Under the pieces are notes generated by a model. The model saw nothing but the letters and a program-made list of their open reading frames with translations. It was not told the DNA's origin and searched no databases. Both the position numbers and the translations under genes were made by a program. From Stutzerimonas stutzeri (GTDB lineage: Bacteria > Pseudomonadota > Gammaproteobacteria > Pseudomonadales > Pseudomonadaceae), in assembly GCF_024448695.1 (NCBI RefSeq), contig NZ_JAMOHY010000031.1, positions 1-36,451 on the forward strand: a DNA stretch of 36,451 nt. The letters run 5' to 3'. This document shows positions 17,775-27,299 of the stretch, one piece after another (positions within the stretch are counted from its first letter, which is position 1; the number at the start of each line of letters is the position of its first letter).

Positions 17775-18355
17775 AGCTTGATCAACCCGGTAAAGCCCAT
17801 GAACGCCAGCGACATCAGACCAGCAGTAATCATGCCGATGGCCGCACCCTGGAACGACCGGGGTACATCGGCAATGGCGATGCGCTCACGCATGGCGGCA
17901 AACAGCACCAGTACCAGAGAAAAGCCCAGGCCTGCGGCAAAGCCGTTTGCGGTGGCGGTGATAAAGGTGAATTCCGACTTGTTGGCATTGAGCAGGGCGA
18001 CGCCCAGCACGATGCAGTTGGTGGTGATCAGTGGCAGGAAGATGCCGAGCACACGGTATAAAAGAGGGCTGGTCTTGTTCACCACCATTTCGGTGAACTG
18101 CACCACCACGGCGATCACCAGGATGAAGCTGATGGTGCGCAGGAATTCGAGATCCAGCGGTTTAAGTACATATTGCTGGAGCAGATAGCTGCACATCGCC
18201 GCCAGCGTCAGCACGAATGTAGTGGCCAGCGAGAGGCCGATGGCGGTTTCGACCTTTTTCGAGACGCCCATGAACGGGCACAGGCCGAGAAACTGTACCA
18301 GCACGAAGTTGTTGACCAGGATGGCGCTAACCATGATCAGGGCGAGTTCGGTCAT
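17771..18355 (-). CDS. rnfA: Electron transport complex subunit RnfA/RsxA
   Basis: First gene of the operon, encoding a 194-residue, six-segment inner-membrane protein homologous to NqrE. The motifs [14 protein letters not shown] near 20-33 and [14 protein letters not shown] around 105-118 each carry the conserved Cys. RnfA and RnfE are paralogues with inverted topology. A sigma-70-like promoter lies about 48-76 bases upstream of the start. Confidence 0.96.
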   Translation of the reverse strand: MTELALIMVSAILVNNFVLVQFLGLCPFMGVSKKVETAIGLSLATTFVLTLAAMCSYLLQQYVLKPLDLEFLRTISFILVIAVVVQFTEMVVNKTSPLLYRVLGIFLPLITTNCIVLGVALLNANKSEFTFITATANGFAAGLGFSLVLVLFAAMRERIAIADVPRSFQGAAIGMITAGLMSLAFMGFTGLIKL

Positions 18356-18402
18356 GCGGGTTCCTGTGGTGCTCTGTACGAGCCCGAGGCTAAAAGGCGG
18401 CC

Positions 18403-18431
18403 ATTATCGGCAAGCGGTCGCGGCCATACAA
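18403..18431 (-). promoter_or_regulatory. Candidate promoter of the rnf operon
   Basis: On the minus strand TTGTAT (18426-18431) and GATAAT (18403-18408) are separated by exactly 17 bases, 48 bases before the rnfA ATG. The -10 matches five of six positions, but the -35 only three, so this is a candidate. No SoxR-type dyad was recognised. Confidence 0.45.
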
Positions 18432-18552
18432 GTCGCGACTGGCTGTCGCAGGCTTCACCGGCTGTCTGGTGACGGTTCATATGCGTTCAGGCTATGGTCT
18501 GATTGAAGGTGCCGTGGACGATTCTCGCGGCTTCGTTTTCGGAGGCTCCTCG

Positions 18553-18966
18553 ATGAATGTCAGAACCCTTTTACTGCTACTGGGCCTGAGCCTGGCGTTG
18601 CCGGTGCAGGCCGATGCGCCGGGGCGTGTCTGGGTCTATCAACCGGACGGCGGCAGCTATCGCATCGGCAGTGGTTCGTATCAGTACGATCCACGCAGCC
18701 CCTACCCGCAGCATCGTCAGTATCAGCAAAATCTGCCGCCACGCTTTCAGGGCCAGTTGCCACCGCAGTATTACGACAGGCACCGCGGTGCTGATCGTCC
18801 GCAGCGCTGGAGTAATGGACGCCAGCCAGGAATGGATCATCCGCAGCGCTGGCAGCACGAGCGGCGGCCTGGAGGCTATCGCCCGGATCACGGTCCGCGG
18901 CAGGGGCGTGAATACCGGCCCGCTCAACGGCGTGATTTCAATCAGCGAGGTTACCGGCGGGACTGA
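18553..18966 (+). CDS. Small secreted Arg/Gln/Tyr/Pro-rich protein, unknown function
   Basis: A 137-residue product starting at ATG 18553, with GGAGG 7 bases upstream. It has a clear signal peptide (MNVRTLLLLLGLSLALPVQA). The mature part is low-complexity, very basic and rich in R, Q, P, Y, G and H, with almost no hydrophobic core. It contains a repeated PQRW motif: an 18-base unit at 18793-18810 recurs at 18835-18852 with one change, an in-frame 42-base period. It may be disordered and bind a polyanion, or resemble RcnB-like periplasmic proteins; neither is supported strongly. It is divergent from rnfA. Confidence 0.7.
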   Translation: MNVRTLLLLLGLSLALPVQADAPGRVWVYQPDGGSYRIGSGSYQYDPRSPYPQHRQYQQNLPPRFQGQLPPQYYDRHRGADRPQRWSNGRQPGMDHPQRWQHERRPGGYRPDHGPRQGREYRPAQRRDFNQRGYRRD

Positions 18967-18991
18967 GTCCTGACGCTGGTGATGGTGGGTG

Positions 18992-19810
18992 CTAGCGGTT
19001 TGTCCAGCGTGGCTCGCGTTTTTCAAGGAAGGCATTGACACCTTCGAGGGTGTCCTGGGCTTCAAACAGGCCAAGAAAAGCCTCACGCTCGGCGGCGGCG
19101 AAGGTGTTGGGTCCGCGACTGCGCACGCTGTCGATCAGGGGTTTGATGGTGCGCACTGCTACCGGACTTTGACGGGCTACGCGTGAAGCCAGGAGGAGTG
19201 CGTGGCCACGGGATTCTCCGGCCTCGACGATCTGTTCGATCAGGCCGATGCGCAGGGCTGTTTCGGCATTGATGCGCTCGCCGCAGAGAATCATGCGTTT
19301 GGCCCAGCCTTCACCTACCAGCCAGGCCAGTGCCTGAGTACCGCCGGCGCAAGGCAGCAAACCCACTGAGGCTTCTGGCAACCCCAGCTGCGCCTGCCTC
19401 TCAGCGATGCGAATATCGCAGGCCAATGCGCATTCCAGACCGCCGCCCAGGGCGAAGCCGTTGATGGCAGCGATGGATACCCCGCGGAAATCTCGCAAGG
19501 TCTCAAAGGCTTCGCCGAAACGTCGCGCCATTTCCCGCGCACGCAGCCGATCACCATCGGCGAAGAGTTTCAGGTCTGCACCGGCGCTGAAGAACTTTTC
19601 ACCCTGGCCACAGATCACCAGCGCATAGATGTCTTTGTCGTGATTGAGGTGTTCGATTACCTGCTTGAGGCCGATCAATGTCTCGCGGTCCCAAGTATTG
19701 GCGGGGGGATGATTGATGGTGATCAGCGCCGTATGACCGTGTTTTTCAACGGTCAGCTTGTGGGTCAGATCGAAGATGCCGGGCTTGTAAGGTTCGAGTG
19801 CGTTGCTCAT
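18992..19810 (-). CDS. Enoyl-CoA hydratase/isomerase family protein
   Basis: A 272-residue crotonase-fold protein. The oxyanion-hole motif GEKFFSAGADLKLF is near 70-83. GGGLECALACD (about 122-132) and PEASVGLLPCAGGTQ (about 144-158) hold both glutamates used by hydratases, so it probably has hydratase activity on a short- or medium-chain enoyl-CoA. The substrate cannot be told from sequence. GAGGAT lies before the ATG. No thiolase, dehydrogenase or CoA ligase gene is adjacent. Confidence 0.88.
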   Translation of the reverse strand: MSNALEPYKPGIFDLTHKLTVEKHGHTALITINHPPANTWDRETLIGLKQVIEHLNHDKDIYALVICGQGEKFFSAGADLKLFADGDRLRAREMARRFGEAFETLRDFRGVSIAAINGFALGGGLECALACDIRIAERQAQLGLPEASVGLLPCAGGTQALAWLVGEGWAKRMILCGERINAETALRIGLIEQIVEAGESRGHALLLASRVARQSPVAVRTIKPLIDSVRSRGPNTFAAAEREAFLGLFEAQDTLEGVNAFLEKREPRWTNR

Positions 19811-19893
19811 GGCTTATCCTCGCAGTGTGGTCAGGACTCTGAGTTACAGACTCTGCCGAGGCGCCGGGGGTTGCAACTCCCTTGCTGGCTGAA

Positions 19894-19921
19894 GCGGGAA
19901 TGGTAGCTCCGCCATTCCCGC
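19894..19921 (-). terminator. Hairpin between the binding-protein gene and the crotonase gene
   Basis: A perfect 10-base stem (GCGGGAATGG / CCATTCCCGC) with an 8-base loop, 9 bases downstream of the stop of the minus-strand periplasmic binding-protein gene. The tail is only weakly T-rich. It probably ends or reduces transcription toward the crotonase gene. Confidence 0.55.
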
Positions 19922-19929
19922 CGTGCCTG

Positions 19930-21174
19930 TTATTGCAGTTGCAGCGGTTGGTTGGCAGAGCGTCGCTCTTCCTGCCACTCGGCCAGAGTAGGTGCTGCCG
20001 CTTCACCTGACAGGCGATGGACGATTTCGAAGTAGTCCTGTCTGTATTTGTCCTTCAAAACCTCTTCGCGCTGTTTCACCCTTACAGCGTAGACGGTCTG
20101 TACGCTCTGGTGATCGAAGGGGCGCCAGTACTGTTCATCCTTGAGCAAGGTGTAGCGGTGGCCTTCGAGCGCAGAGATGACCTTTTCGCTATCGAGGCTC
20201 TTGGCGCGTGTGACCGCATCGGCCCATTGATAAACGATGGTGTAGGCGATTGCAGCAGAGCTGGAGGGGTGGGACTGGTAGCGCTCACCGAAGTTTTTCA
20301 CAAAGGCCTTGCCGTGCTCGGAGCCTTCAATGTCCGGGACGCGCCAGGTCCAGGGCTCGGTGCCCAGTACGCCGCGCATGATATCGGGGCCAGCGGACTC
20401 GACCATGGTCATGCTCAGGTTGGGCACCGCAATCTGCATCTTCTTGTTCAGACCCAGCTCGTCGGCGATGCGCATGGCGCGCACCATGTCTTCGCCGTAG
20501 AGAACCAGTGCCAGTACATCGGCGCCACTCTGTTCGGCCTGCAGCAATGCCTTGCGGAAATCGGAAAGGCGTGCACCGGGAAAGGGCGTCTTGGCGCCCG
20601 GATGCTTGGCCTGATCGGTAGTGCCGGTTGCCTGACGCAATGAGCTCTCGCTGGTATGCCCCCACGTGTAGTCGGCGGTGAGGTAGAAATAACGCTTGTT
20701 CGGCATGGTCTCGTTCAGATACTGGCCCAGCACGCGCGCGCTCATCCAGGCGTTGTTGCACTCACGGAACATGTACCTGTGGCCGTCCTTGCCGGTGGTG
20801 TCGTTGGAGTAGGTGATGGTGCCGAAGTAGAGCAGGCCGCGCTCCTTGGCACGCTTGCTGGCGGCGATCGCCACGGCGCTGGATACGCCGCCGAAGAGCA
20901 TGGCTGCGCCTTCATCGGCCATTCTGTCAACGTTGACTACCGCTTTTTCGGGGCGTGAAGCCGTGTTGCGGCTAATGATCTGCAGTGGGCGTCCAAGCAC
21001 ACCACCGCGGGCATTGATTTCGTCGATGGCGAGCAGGGCGCCGCGCATCTGCGACAACCCTTCTTCTTTATAGCTGCCAGTGCGGGGATAATTCAGGCCA
21101 AGGGTGATCGGGTCTGCAGCTTGGGCAGCAAGACAGAAACCCAGCCCCAGGGCCAAGAGGCTAATCCGTTTCAT
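19930..21174 (-). CDS. ABC transporter substrate-binding protein, branched-chain amino acid type
   Basis: A 414-residue periplasmic protein with a signal peptide (1-19, ending AAQA-A) and a type I periplasmic-binding fold (Peripla_BP_6, LivJ/AmiC-like). Typical features are the first strand ITLGLNYPRTG, GALLAIDEINARGGVLGRPL around 45-64, and a domain-two stretch with YFYLTADYTWGHTSESSLR. GGAC lies before the ATG. There are no permease or ATPase genes around it, so it is an orphan receptor or uses a transporter encoded elsewhere. The ligand is unknown; urea/amide or amino-acid ligands are family possibilities. Confidence 0.87.
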   Translation of the reverse strand: MKRISLLALGLGFCLAAQAADPITLGLNYPRTGSYKEEGLSQMRGALLAIDEINARGGVLGRPLQIISRNTASRPEKAVVNVDRMADEGAAMLFGGVSSAVAIAASKRAKERGLLYFGTITYSNDTTGKDGHRYMFRECNNAWMSARVLGQYLNETMPNKRYFYLTADYTWGHTSESSLRQATGTTDQAKHPGAKTPFPGARLSDFRKALLQAEQSGADVLALVLYGEDMVRAMRIADELGLNKKMQIAVPNLSMTMVESAGPDIMRGVLGTEPWTWRVPDIEGSEHGKAFVKNFGERYQSHPSSSAAIAYTIVYQWADAVTRAKSLDSEKVISALEGHRYTLLKDEQYWRPFDHQSVQTVYAVRVKQREEVLKDKYRQDYFEIVHRLSGEAAAPTLAEWQEERRSANQPLQLQ

Positions 21175-21390
21175 CGCAGGGTCCTTTTTATGCTTTTTTG
21201 TTGGCAGATACGCTTTTGTACAGTGGCCTGCGCCAATTCGTCACCCTTTAAATGGTCGTAGAACTCACAGGCGTGCGCTGGGCAACATTATCGAAAGCTG
21301 CTGATGAGCGGTAGTGCTTTGGATCATGCTCTTTGTGGACTGGTGCTTGTTTCAAACTCGACATTTTAAAGGTCAGCTGCAGGTGCAACT

Positions 21391-22086
21391 ATGAGTCAGG
21401 AACACCCCCTCAAGCTTGAAGCAAGCTGGAAAGCGGTCTTGCGTGACGAATTTACGCAGCCATATATGCGTGAGCTGGGCGACTTCCTGCGTCGGGAAAA
21501 GCTCGCCGGGAAGGTCATTTATCCGCCTGGCCCGCTGATCTTCAGTGCCCTGGATTCCACCCCGCTGGAGCAGGTAAGGGTGGTCATTCTTGGCCAGGAC
21601 CCTTATCACGGTCCTGGACAGGCACATGGTCTGTGTTTTTCAGTCCAGCCGGGCGTTGCGACACCGCCGTCCCTGCAGAATATCTACAAGGAACTCAAGC
21701 GCGACCTGAATCTGGAAATTCCGCGTCATGGCAACTTGCAGCACTGGGCGAATCAGGGCGTGCTGATGCTCAACACATCGCTCACGGTGGAGCAGGGGTT
21801 GGCTGGGTCGCATGCGAAAATGGGCTGGCAGCGGCTGACTGACAGGATCATCGAGGTGGTCAGCGAGCAGTGTTCAAACGTGGTCTTTATGCTATGGGGT
21901 GCACATGCGCAGGGGAAAGCTAAGTTGATCGACCCAACCCGGCATCTGCTGCTCAAGTCCGTTCACCCATCGCCGTTGTCGGCGCATCGCGGCTTTATCG
22001 GCAATGGGCACTTCAGTCGAGCCAATCAATTTCTCAGGCAGCACGGCCTGGAACCCATCGACTGGCAATTGCCGGCAGAGGTATGA
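21391..22086 (+). CDS. ung: Uracil-DNA glycosylase
   Basis: Removes uracil from DNA as the first step of base-excision repair. The 231-residue product has the water-activating motif [13 protein letters not shown] with D70 as the catalytic aspartate, and the DNA-intercalation motif [11 protein letters not shown] with the catalytic histidine. AGGTG lies 6 bases ahead of the ATG. Its 3' end converges on the DUF4142 gene across 33 bases that can form a GCGGCG/CGCCGC hairpin. Confidence 0.97.
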   Translation: MSQEHPLKLEASWKAVLRDEFTQPYMRELGDFLRREKLAGKVIYPPGPLIFSALDSTPLEQVRVVILGQDPYHGPGQAHGLCFSVQPGVATPPSLQNIYKELKRDLNLEIPRHGNLQHWANQGVLMLNTSLTVEQGLAGSHAKMGWQRLTDRIIEVVSEQCSNVVFMLWGAHAQGKAKLIDPTRHLLLKSVHPSPLSAHRGFIGNGHFSRANQFLRQHGLEPIDWQLPAEV

Positions 22087-22119
22087 GGCGGCGCCAGGCT
22101 TGACGCCGCTAACCGAATA

Positions 22120-22638
22120 TTACTGTTTGGCGCCGTGCGCCGTAGCCAACTCCTGGGCCTGCTGGAGATGCTGCTCCAGTTTCGGCAGAGTCGATTCGGC
22201 GAACTGTTTCAGTTCGGCGTTTTCGCCGTTCTGGGCGTATTCACGGAACAGTTCGATGCTCTGCTCGTGGGCTACGACTTGATTGTTCGCATAGGCCTTG
22301 TCGAAATTGTCACCTTCGCGGTACTTGAGGATCATGGCCTTGGCCTTGTCCATCAATGTGGCTTCGTCGGAAAGCTCCAGGTCGTCGTGCTTTCCGGCAA
22401 GTTCGGCGAGCTTCTGGTTGGCCTGAGAGTGGTCGTCGATCATTTTCTGGGCAAAGGTCTTGATGTCTTCGGAGTTGCTCTTGTCCAGCGCCAGCTTGGC
22501 GGTTTCGATTTCCGCGATGCCTTTGGCCGAGGCTTCGTCAACGAAGTTCTCACCATCGACAGCCAAGGCAAGGGTTGCAGCCATGCCGAAGACAAGTGCA
22601 GTAGTGCCCGACAGGAACGCTTTGGTTGTGCTGTTCAC
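22120..22638 (-). CDS. DUF4142 exported protein
   Basis: A 172-residue protein from GTG 22638, with AAAGGAG 6 bases upstream. It has a signal peptide ending near residue 26 (TLALA-VDGENF). The mature part is an all-helical, Lys/Glu/Gln-rich domain with HSQANQKL and VAHEQSIELFREYAQ, matching the ferritin-like DUF4142 family. Members are often linked to stress or metal exposure, but no activity is established. It is probably monocistronic; HDOD and ygfZ follow upstream on the same strand. Confidence 0.83.
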   Translation of the reverse strand: MNSTTKAFLSGTTALVFGMAATLALAVDGENFVDEASAKGIAEIETAKLALDKSNSEDIKTFAQKMIDDHSQANQKLAELAGKHDDLELSDEATLMDKAKAMILKYREGDNFDKAYANNQVVAHEQSIELFREYAQNGENAELKQFAESTLPKLEQHLQQAQELATAHGAKQ

Positions 22639-22743
22639 ATTGCTCTCCTTTAATCACCTGAAAGCGGCAGGATGCCGTCTTTTTAAGACTGGACCGCGTG
22701 GTGGCGGTTCCTTCCAGGTGTGAAGGTGAGCGGGCGAATGGCT

Positions 22744-23580
22744 CTACTGCAGCATACTCATGGCTGCATCCATCGCGGCCGATAGGTCTTCGTCCTCCTG
22801 CAGCAGCGTATTCGGGTCCAGCCCCAGCCTGGCGAATGCCGGGATCCGGCTCCAGTCGAGCTGTGTGTAGGGGTGGGTGCTGCCGACAAGACTTTGCAGG
22901 GTCGCAACCTGGACGATATCGACGTAGTCGGCCTTGTCCGGTGTGCGTGAAAAGTCCAGATACTGGCCGGGCACTGCGGCGATTGGGTCTGGGAATTCCC
23001 AGGTGCGCAGGATCTTCTCGCCAATGATCGGGTGAATTCGGTCGATCACATGGTTGAGGCTGATCGAGTCGCCAAGCAAGGTGCCGTGCTCTTCGGCATA
23101 GGTGAGAATCGGCAGGATACCGATCTGATGGACCAGGCCGGCGAGGGTTGCCTGGTCTGCTGGCAAGCGGGTGAAGTTGCGACACAGCACATGGCTGATT
23201 GCTGCAATCTCGGTGCTTTTGTTCCAGACCTCGCGCATCTTGCGATCCACCGCGTCGGTCGTCGCCTGAAACATCTGTTCCATGGCCAGGCCGGTTGCGA
23301 GGTTGGCCGTGTAGTTGATGCCCAGACGGCTGATTGCCATCTGCAGGTCATTGATTTCCCGATTGGTACGCAACAAGGGACTATTGACCACCTTGATGAT
23401 GCGGGCGGTGAGCGCGGTATCGTTACCGATCACCCGGGACAGCGTAGGAATGCTGACATCGGGGTCTTCCGCCGCCTCGCGCACGCGCAGGGCGACTTCC
23501 GGAAGGGTCGGCAGGACCAGTTCATCATTCTCGATGGCCTTGATCAGTTCCTGCTGGACTTTGTCGGCGAGGGTGCTCAT
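22744..23580 (-). CDS. HDOD domain protein
   Basis: A 278-residue cytoplasmic protein consisting of a single HDOD domain (about 20-215), a variant HD fold lacking metal-dependent phosphohydrolase residues. LPTLPEVALRVREAAEDP and VIGNDTALTARIIKVVNSP are typical starting motifs; the central helices run through LATGLAMEQMF. Standalone HDOD proteins are implicated in signalling, often with c-di-GMP or chemotaxis systems, but this one has no receiver, GGDEF or EAL partner nearby. AAGGA precedes the ATG. The C-terminal 40 residues are acidic (QEDEDLSAAMDAAMS). Confidence 0.88.
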   Translation of the reverse strand: MSTLADKVQQELIKAIENDELVLPTLPEVALRVREAAEDPDVSIPTLSRVIGNDTALTARIIKVVNSPLLRTNREINDLQMAISRLGINYTANLATGLAMEQMFQATTDAVDRKMREVWNKSTEIAAISHVLCRNFTRLPADQATLAGLVHQIGILPILTYAEEHGTLLGDSISLNHVIDRIHPIIGEKILRTWEFPDPIAAVPGQYLDFSRTPDKADYVDIVQVATLQSLVGSTHPYTQLDWSRIPAFARLGLDPNTLLQEDEDLSAAMDAAMSMLQ

Positions 23581-23648
23581 GTGATTCCTTCTGATTCCAT
23601 ATAAAAGGTGGCCGCCGATGGCTGGCAGACAGTTCTAGAGCAGCGCTG

Positions 23649-24596
23649 TCAGCGCTGGATTTCCTGGTCTGCATCCAGAGTGTAGGGCAGGTCAAGCAAG
23701 GTCAGTGGCTCGCCATCGACCGAACCAAGGAATATGCGCCCGTCGGCGGCAGCGTCTTCCTGCAGTACCGCGAGTAGTTCCAGGGACCCGTCGGCGCAGG
23801 CCGCCATGACCACTTCACCAACGCTGGAGTTGTGTACGGGTGAAAAGAGCTCCTGCCCGGCTGTCGGCACCGATGTCTGGGTATTCTGCAGGGCCAGGTG
23901 ATGCAGGCGGCGCTTGAGTTTGCCGAGATACTGCATGCGCGCGACGATTTCCTGACCGGTGTAGCAGCCCTTCTTGAAGCTGACACCGCCCAGCGCCTGC
24001 AGGTTGATCATCTGCGGAATGAACAGCTCGCGGGTTTCGCCGAATACCTGGCCGATGCCGGCGCGGATCTGGTCCAGTTTCCAGTGCTCAAGCGAGGCTT
24101 CAGTCAGCTGGGCAGCGAGTCGCTGCCGGATGGTTTCTGCTTCGGTCGCGGGTGCCCAGAGTTCGGCGCGGCCATCGGGGAGGCGAATGGCTATCAGGTT
24201 GTGCCCGGTCGCCACTTCATCGGCTGTTTGTGACAGGTCCAGACCAAGGCTGACCAGCGCGCCGTCGCCCCCGCGCAGGCCGAAGCGCACCCAGGCCGCG
24301 CTTTCGTCATACAGTTTCGATTTCGAGAAAACAGCGAATCGTGCGAGATCTGTCAGTTGTGGTTCCAGCAGTTCCCTGGCCATCGCCAGCAGGTACCCAT
24401 CGCTTTGGCAAAGAATACGGAAGCTCGACTGCATGCGGCCCTTGGGCGTGCAGCGGGCGCCAAGACTTGAGTGTCGGGGATTGAGGTAGTTGAGGTTGCA
24501 GGTCAGCTGGCCCTGCAGGAACTTGCTGGCGTCCGGGCCGCGTACGGCCAGAACGCCTTCGTGCGACAGGACGCAGAAAAAAGCAGTGTCGGTCAT
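23649..24596 (-). CDS. ygfZ: Folate-binding YgfZ family protein (Fe-S maintenance / tRNA modification)
   Basis: A 315-residue protein of the YgfZ/IBA57 family, related to the GcvT aminomethyltransferase fold. It binds tetrahydrofolate and supports some Fe-S enzymes, including the tRNA modifier MiaB. The diagnostic motif KKGCYTGQE is at 208-216, with C211 essential in known members. The N-terminal VRGPDASKFLQGQLTCN is typical. It is divergent from sdhE, which is also linked to respiratory metabolism. Confidence 0.92.
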   Translation of the reverse strand: MTDTAFFCVLSHEGVLAVRGPDASKFLQGQLTCNLNYLNPRHSSLGARCTPKGRMQSSFRILCQSDGYLLAMARELLEPQLTDLARFAVFSKSKLYDESAAWVRFGLRGGDGALVSLGLDLSQTADEVATGHNLIAIRLPDGRAELWAPATEAETIRQRLAAQLTEASLEHWKLDQIRAGIGQVFGETRELFIPQMINLQALGGVSFKKGCYTGQEIVARMQYLGKLKRRLHHLALQNTQTSVPTAGQELFSPVHNSSVGEVVMAACADGSLELLAVLQEDAAADGRIFLGSVDGEPLTLLDLPYTLDADQEIQR

Positions 24597-24722
24597 GATC
24601 GGTCGCCGTGGTGAAACAGGCGAGCATCATAGCAGGACCGCTTGAAAACACAGCGTGCGCCAGCTGGCACTGCGCGCAGGCAGGCCTTCGAGCAAGAGCG
24701 TGTCGGGCGCTGCGCCTGTGGC

Positions 24723-24728
24723 TATAAT
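24723..24728 (+). promoter_or_regulatory. Candidate -10 box for sdhE
   Basis: A perfect TATAAT lies 28 bases ahead of the chosen sdhE start. The hexamer 17 bases upstream (GTGTCG) is a poor -35, so the promoter would need an activator or extended contacts. Confidence 0.35.
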
Positions 24729-24755
24729 GCCGGGCTTAAATCGAGGAGCATGGGC

Positions 24756-25010
24756 ATGGTCGAACAATCCGAACTGAATCGCCTGTTCTGGCAGAGCCGT
24801 CGCGGCATGCTGGAGCTGGATGTCCTGCTGGTGCCTTTCACCCAGGAGGTTTATCCGCAACTGGATGAAGAGAATCAGCGCCGCTATCGCGAGCTGTTGA
24901 GCTGCGAAGACCAGGACATGTTCGGCTGGTTCATGGAGCGCGCAGAGCCGGATGATGAGGATCTGCGGCTTATCGTTCGCATGATCCTTGATCGTGTCCA
25001 ACCTAAATAA
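24756..25010 (+). CDS. sdhE: FAD assembly factor SdhE
   Basis: An 84-residue helical protein that assists covalent FAD attachment to succinate dehydrogenase (and fumarate reductase). The family motif RGMLELD, including the RGxxE residues, is at 16-22. Of two ATGs, 24756 is preferred because GGAG lies 7 bases upstream, against only 1 for 24750. It overlaps ygfX by about 17 bases. The sdhE-ygfX pair is also adjacent in E. coli (cptB-cptA). Confidence 0.94.
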   Translation: MVEQSELNRLFWQSRRGMLELDVLLVPFTQEVYPQLDEENQRRYRELLSCEDQDMFGWFMERAEPDDEDLRLIVRMILDRVQPK

Positions 25011-25449
25011 CGGGTCTTTTGAGTGCCGCTGGCAGGCATCGCGCCTGTTGCTGGTGCTTTATATGACGGCATTGGCACTGGCAGTTGTCACTCTGCTGAT
25101 GGTGCCTGTCCCGCAGTGGTTGCGAATGCTCGGTCTGCTGCTATGCCTGTTGCATGCCTGCTGGGTGCTCCCTTCGCGCATTCTGCTTTCACGCGACTCG
25201 TCCTGGCGAGGCCTGCGCAAGGATCAGCAGGGCTGGTCCCTCTGGAGTCGGGGCGCAGGCTGGCAACCTGTGCAGTTGCGTCCCGACAGCCTTGCGCTGC
25301 CACTGATGGTAGTCCTGCGTTTCAGGGTGCCGGGCCAATTGTTTTCCCGTGGCCTGTGCGTTGCGCGGGACGCGATGCCGGCTGAACAGCATCGCCGCCT
25401 GCGGGTGCGGCTGAAGTTCAGTCGCCGTAGGTGGGTGGAACCAGAATAG
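24994..25449 (+). CDS. ygfX: YgfX-family inner-membrane protein
   Basis: A 151-residue protein starting at GTG 24994 inside the 3' end of sdhE; TTG at 24988 is the alternative. It has two hydrophobic segments (about 17-37 and 43-60) separated by a short loop, then a soluble basic C-terminal domain. In E. coli the homologue YgfX (CptA) was reported as a membrane toxin partnered by SdhE (CptB), but SdhE's main role is flavinylation, so the toxin reading is uncertain. Its last 32 bases overlap the 3' end of nadB on the other strand. Confidence 0.78.
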   Translation: MSNLNNGSFECRWQASRLLLVLYMTALALAVVTLLMVPVPQWLRMLGLLLCLLHACWVLPSRILLSRDSSWRGLRKDQQGWSLWSRGAGWQPVQLRPDSLALPLMVVLRFRVPGQLFSRGLCVARDAMPAEQHRRLRVRLKFSRRRWVEPE

Positions 25450-27031
25450 TGTCGCTGGCTTGCGTCAGCGCCTCGGGGTAATCCAGGGTGTAATGCAGGC
25501 CCCGGCTTTCCTTGCGCTGCATCGCCGAACGGATCATCAGATCGGCCACCAGGGCCAGATTGCGCAGTTCGATCAGGTCGCGGCTGACCTTGTAGTTGGA
25601 ATAGAACTCGTCGATCTCATCCAGCAGCATGCGTACCCGGTGTTGGGCGCGTGTCAGGCGCTTGTTGGTACGGACGATGCCGACGTAATCCCACATGAAC
25701 CGCCGCAGTTCGTCCCAGTTGTGCGCAATGATGACATCCTCGTCCGAATCGGTTACCTGGCTCGCATCCCAGCTTGGCAGTGCACTCTGTTGTTCGATGT
25801 TCGGCAGTTCACGGAGCATGTCCTGGGCGGCGGAGCGGGCGTATACGAAGCACTCCAGCAACGAGTTGCTGGCCATGCGATTGGCTCCGTGCAGGCCGGT
25901 AAAGCTGGTTTCACCGATGGCGTAGAGGCCCGGAATATCGGTCTTTCCGGCCTGGTCGACGAGGACGCCGCCGCAGGTGTAATGCGCGGCGGGCACCACT
26001 GGAATGGGTTCGCGAGTGATGTCGATACCGAATTCCAGGCAGCGCTCGTAAACGGTGGGGAAGTGCTCCCGAATGAAGGCCGACGGCTTGTGGCTGATGT
26101 CGAGGTACACGCAATCGATACCGAGCCGCTTCATCTCATGATCGATGGCGCGCGCAACGATGTCGCGCGGGGCCAGTTCGGCGCGCTCGTCGAAGCGAGG
26201 CATGAAGCGCTCGCCGCCGGGTAGCTTGAGCAGGGCGCCTTCGCCTCGCAACGCCTCGGTGATCAGGAAGCTCTTGGCTTTGGGGTGATAGAGGCAGGTC
26301 GGGTGGAACTGGTTGAACTCCAGGTTGCCGACCCGGCATCCGGCGCGCCAGGCCATGGCAATACCATCACCGCAGGCGCCGTCAGGGTTACTGGTATACA
26401 GATAGACTTTTGCCGCCCCGCCGGTTGCCAGTACGACGAACTTGGCTTGGAAGGTATCCACCTCGCCTGTGGCGCGGTTCAGCACATAGGCACCCAGGCA
26501 GCGCCTGCCGGACAGGCCCAGCTTGTGTTCGGTAATCAGGTCGACAGCAACGCGCTGCTGAAGCAGGTCAATGTTGGATCTGTTCCGGGTGCGAGCGAGC
26601 AGGGTGTTGAAAATAGCCGCGCCGGTGGCGTCAGCTGCATGGATGATGCGTCGATGGCTGTGCCCCCCTTCACGCGTCAGGTGATACTCGAAACTGCCAT
26701 CTTCGCGATCAGCCTCATCGCGGGTGAAGGGAACGCCCTGTTCGATCAGCCACTGGATGGCTTCGCGGCTATGCTCGACGGTGAAGCGCACAGCGTCTTC
26801 GCTGCACAGGCCAGCACCCGCGACGAGCGTGTCGGCGACGTGAGATTCCACCGTGTCGGTGGTATCCAGCACGGCGGCGACACCGCCTTGCGCCCAGTAA
26901 GTCGATCCGTTGGCCAGATCGCCTTTGCTGAGTATGGCGATACGCAGCGTAGTCGGCAGGTTCAGGGCCAGCGTAAGACCAGCCGCACCGCTGCCGATGA
27001 CTAGAACGTCGTATTGATAATGCTGGCTCAT
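25418..27031 (-). CDS. nadB: L-aspartate oxidase
   Basis: FAD enzyme oxidising aspartate to iminoaspartate, the first step of NAD synthesis. The start at 27031 ([15 protein letters not shown]) gives 537 residues, the usual length; the frame extended to 27100 adds unconserved sequence over the promoter. The FAD motif [11 protein letters not shown] is at 14-24, and [15 protein letters not shown] and HPTCLYHP are family motifs. It is divergent from algU, as in P. aeruginosa. A TATACT box at 27059-27064 on the minus strand is a candidate -10 for this gene. Confidence 0.96.
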   Translation of the reverse strand: MSQHYQYDVLVIGSGAAGLTLALNLPTTLRIAILSKGDLANGSTYWAQGGVAAVLDTTDTVESHVADTLVAGAGLCSEDAVRFTVEHSREAIQWLIEQGVPFTRDEADREDGSFEYHLTREGGHSHRRIIHAADATGAAIFNTLLARTRNRSNIDLLQQRVAVDLITEHKLGLSGRRCLGAYVLNRATGEVDTFQAKFVVLATGGAAKVYLYTSNPDGACGDGIAMAWRAGCRVGNLEFNQFHPTCLYHPKAKSFLITEALRGEGALLKLPGGERFMPRFDERAELAPRDIVARAIDHEMKRLGIDCVYLDISHKPSAFIREHFPTVYERCLEFGIDITREPIPVVPAAHYTCGGVLVDQAGKTDIPGLYAIGETSFTGLHGANRMASNSLLECFVYARSAAQDMLRELPNIEQQSALPSWDASQVTDSDEDVIIAHNWDELRRFMWDYVGIVRTNKRLTRAQHRVRMLLDEIDEFYSNYKVSRDLIELRNLALVADLMIRSAMQRKESRGLHYTLDYPEALTQASDTILVPPTYGD

Positions 27032-27117
27032 TTGATTACTCGCATTGGAAGCGAGGGCAGTATATAGAGTGCGTGTGTCGGCAAAAAAGCACTCGTGCAT
27101 TTTCTTCGCGAATGCTG

Positions 27118-27144
27118 GAACTTTTTATGCCGAACTCTTTCTAT
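27118..27144 (+). promoter_or_regulatory. Distal AlgU (sigma-22) type promoter
   Basis: GAACTT (27118-27123), then exactly 16 bases, then TCTAT (27140-27144). This fits the AlgU -35 consensus GAACTT and its loosely conserved TC-containing -10. It matches the autoregulated, multi-promoter layout known for P. aeruginosa algU. Confidence 0.72.
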
Positions 27145-27299
27145 AGATAGTTGTGGATACAAGCCGGGGGCTCATCGAAGAAAGTGGGCCGAAGGTTTTT
27201 GCTGTGAAATACCGGGCAGGCGAGGCGAACCAATCAGGTTTGCGGCATCGCCTGCCAATGCCGTCAGGCGTGTGCAGTACAGCTTGCTAGGAAGGGGGA

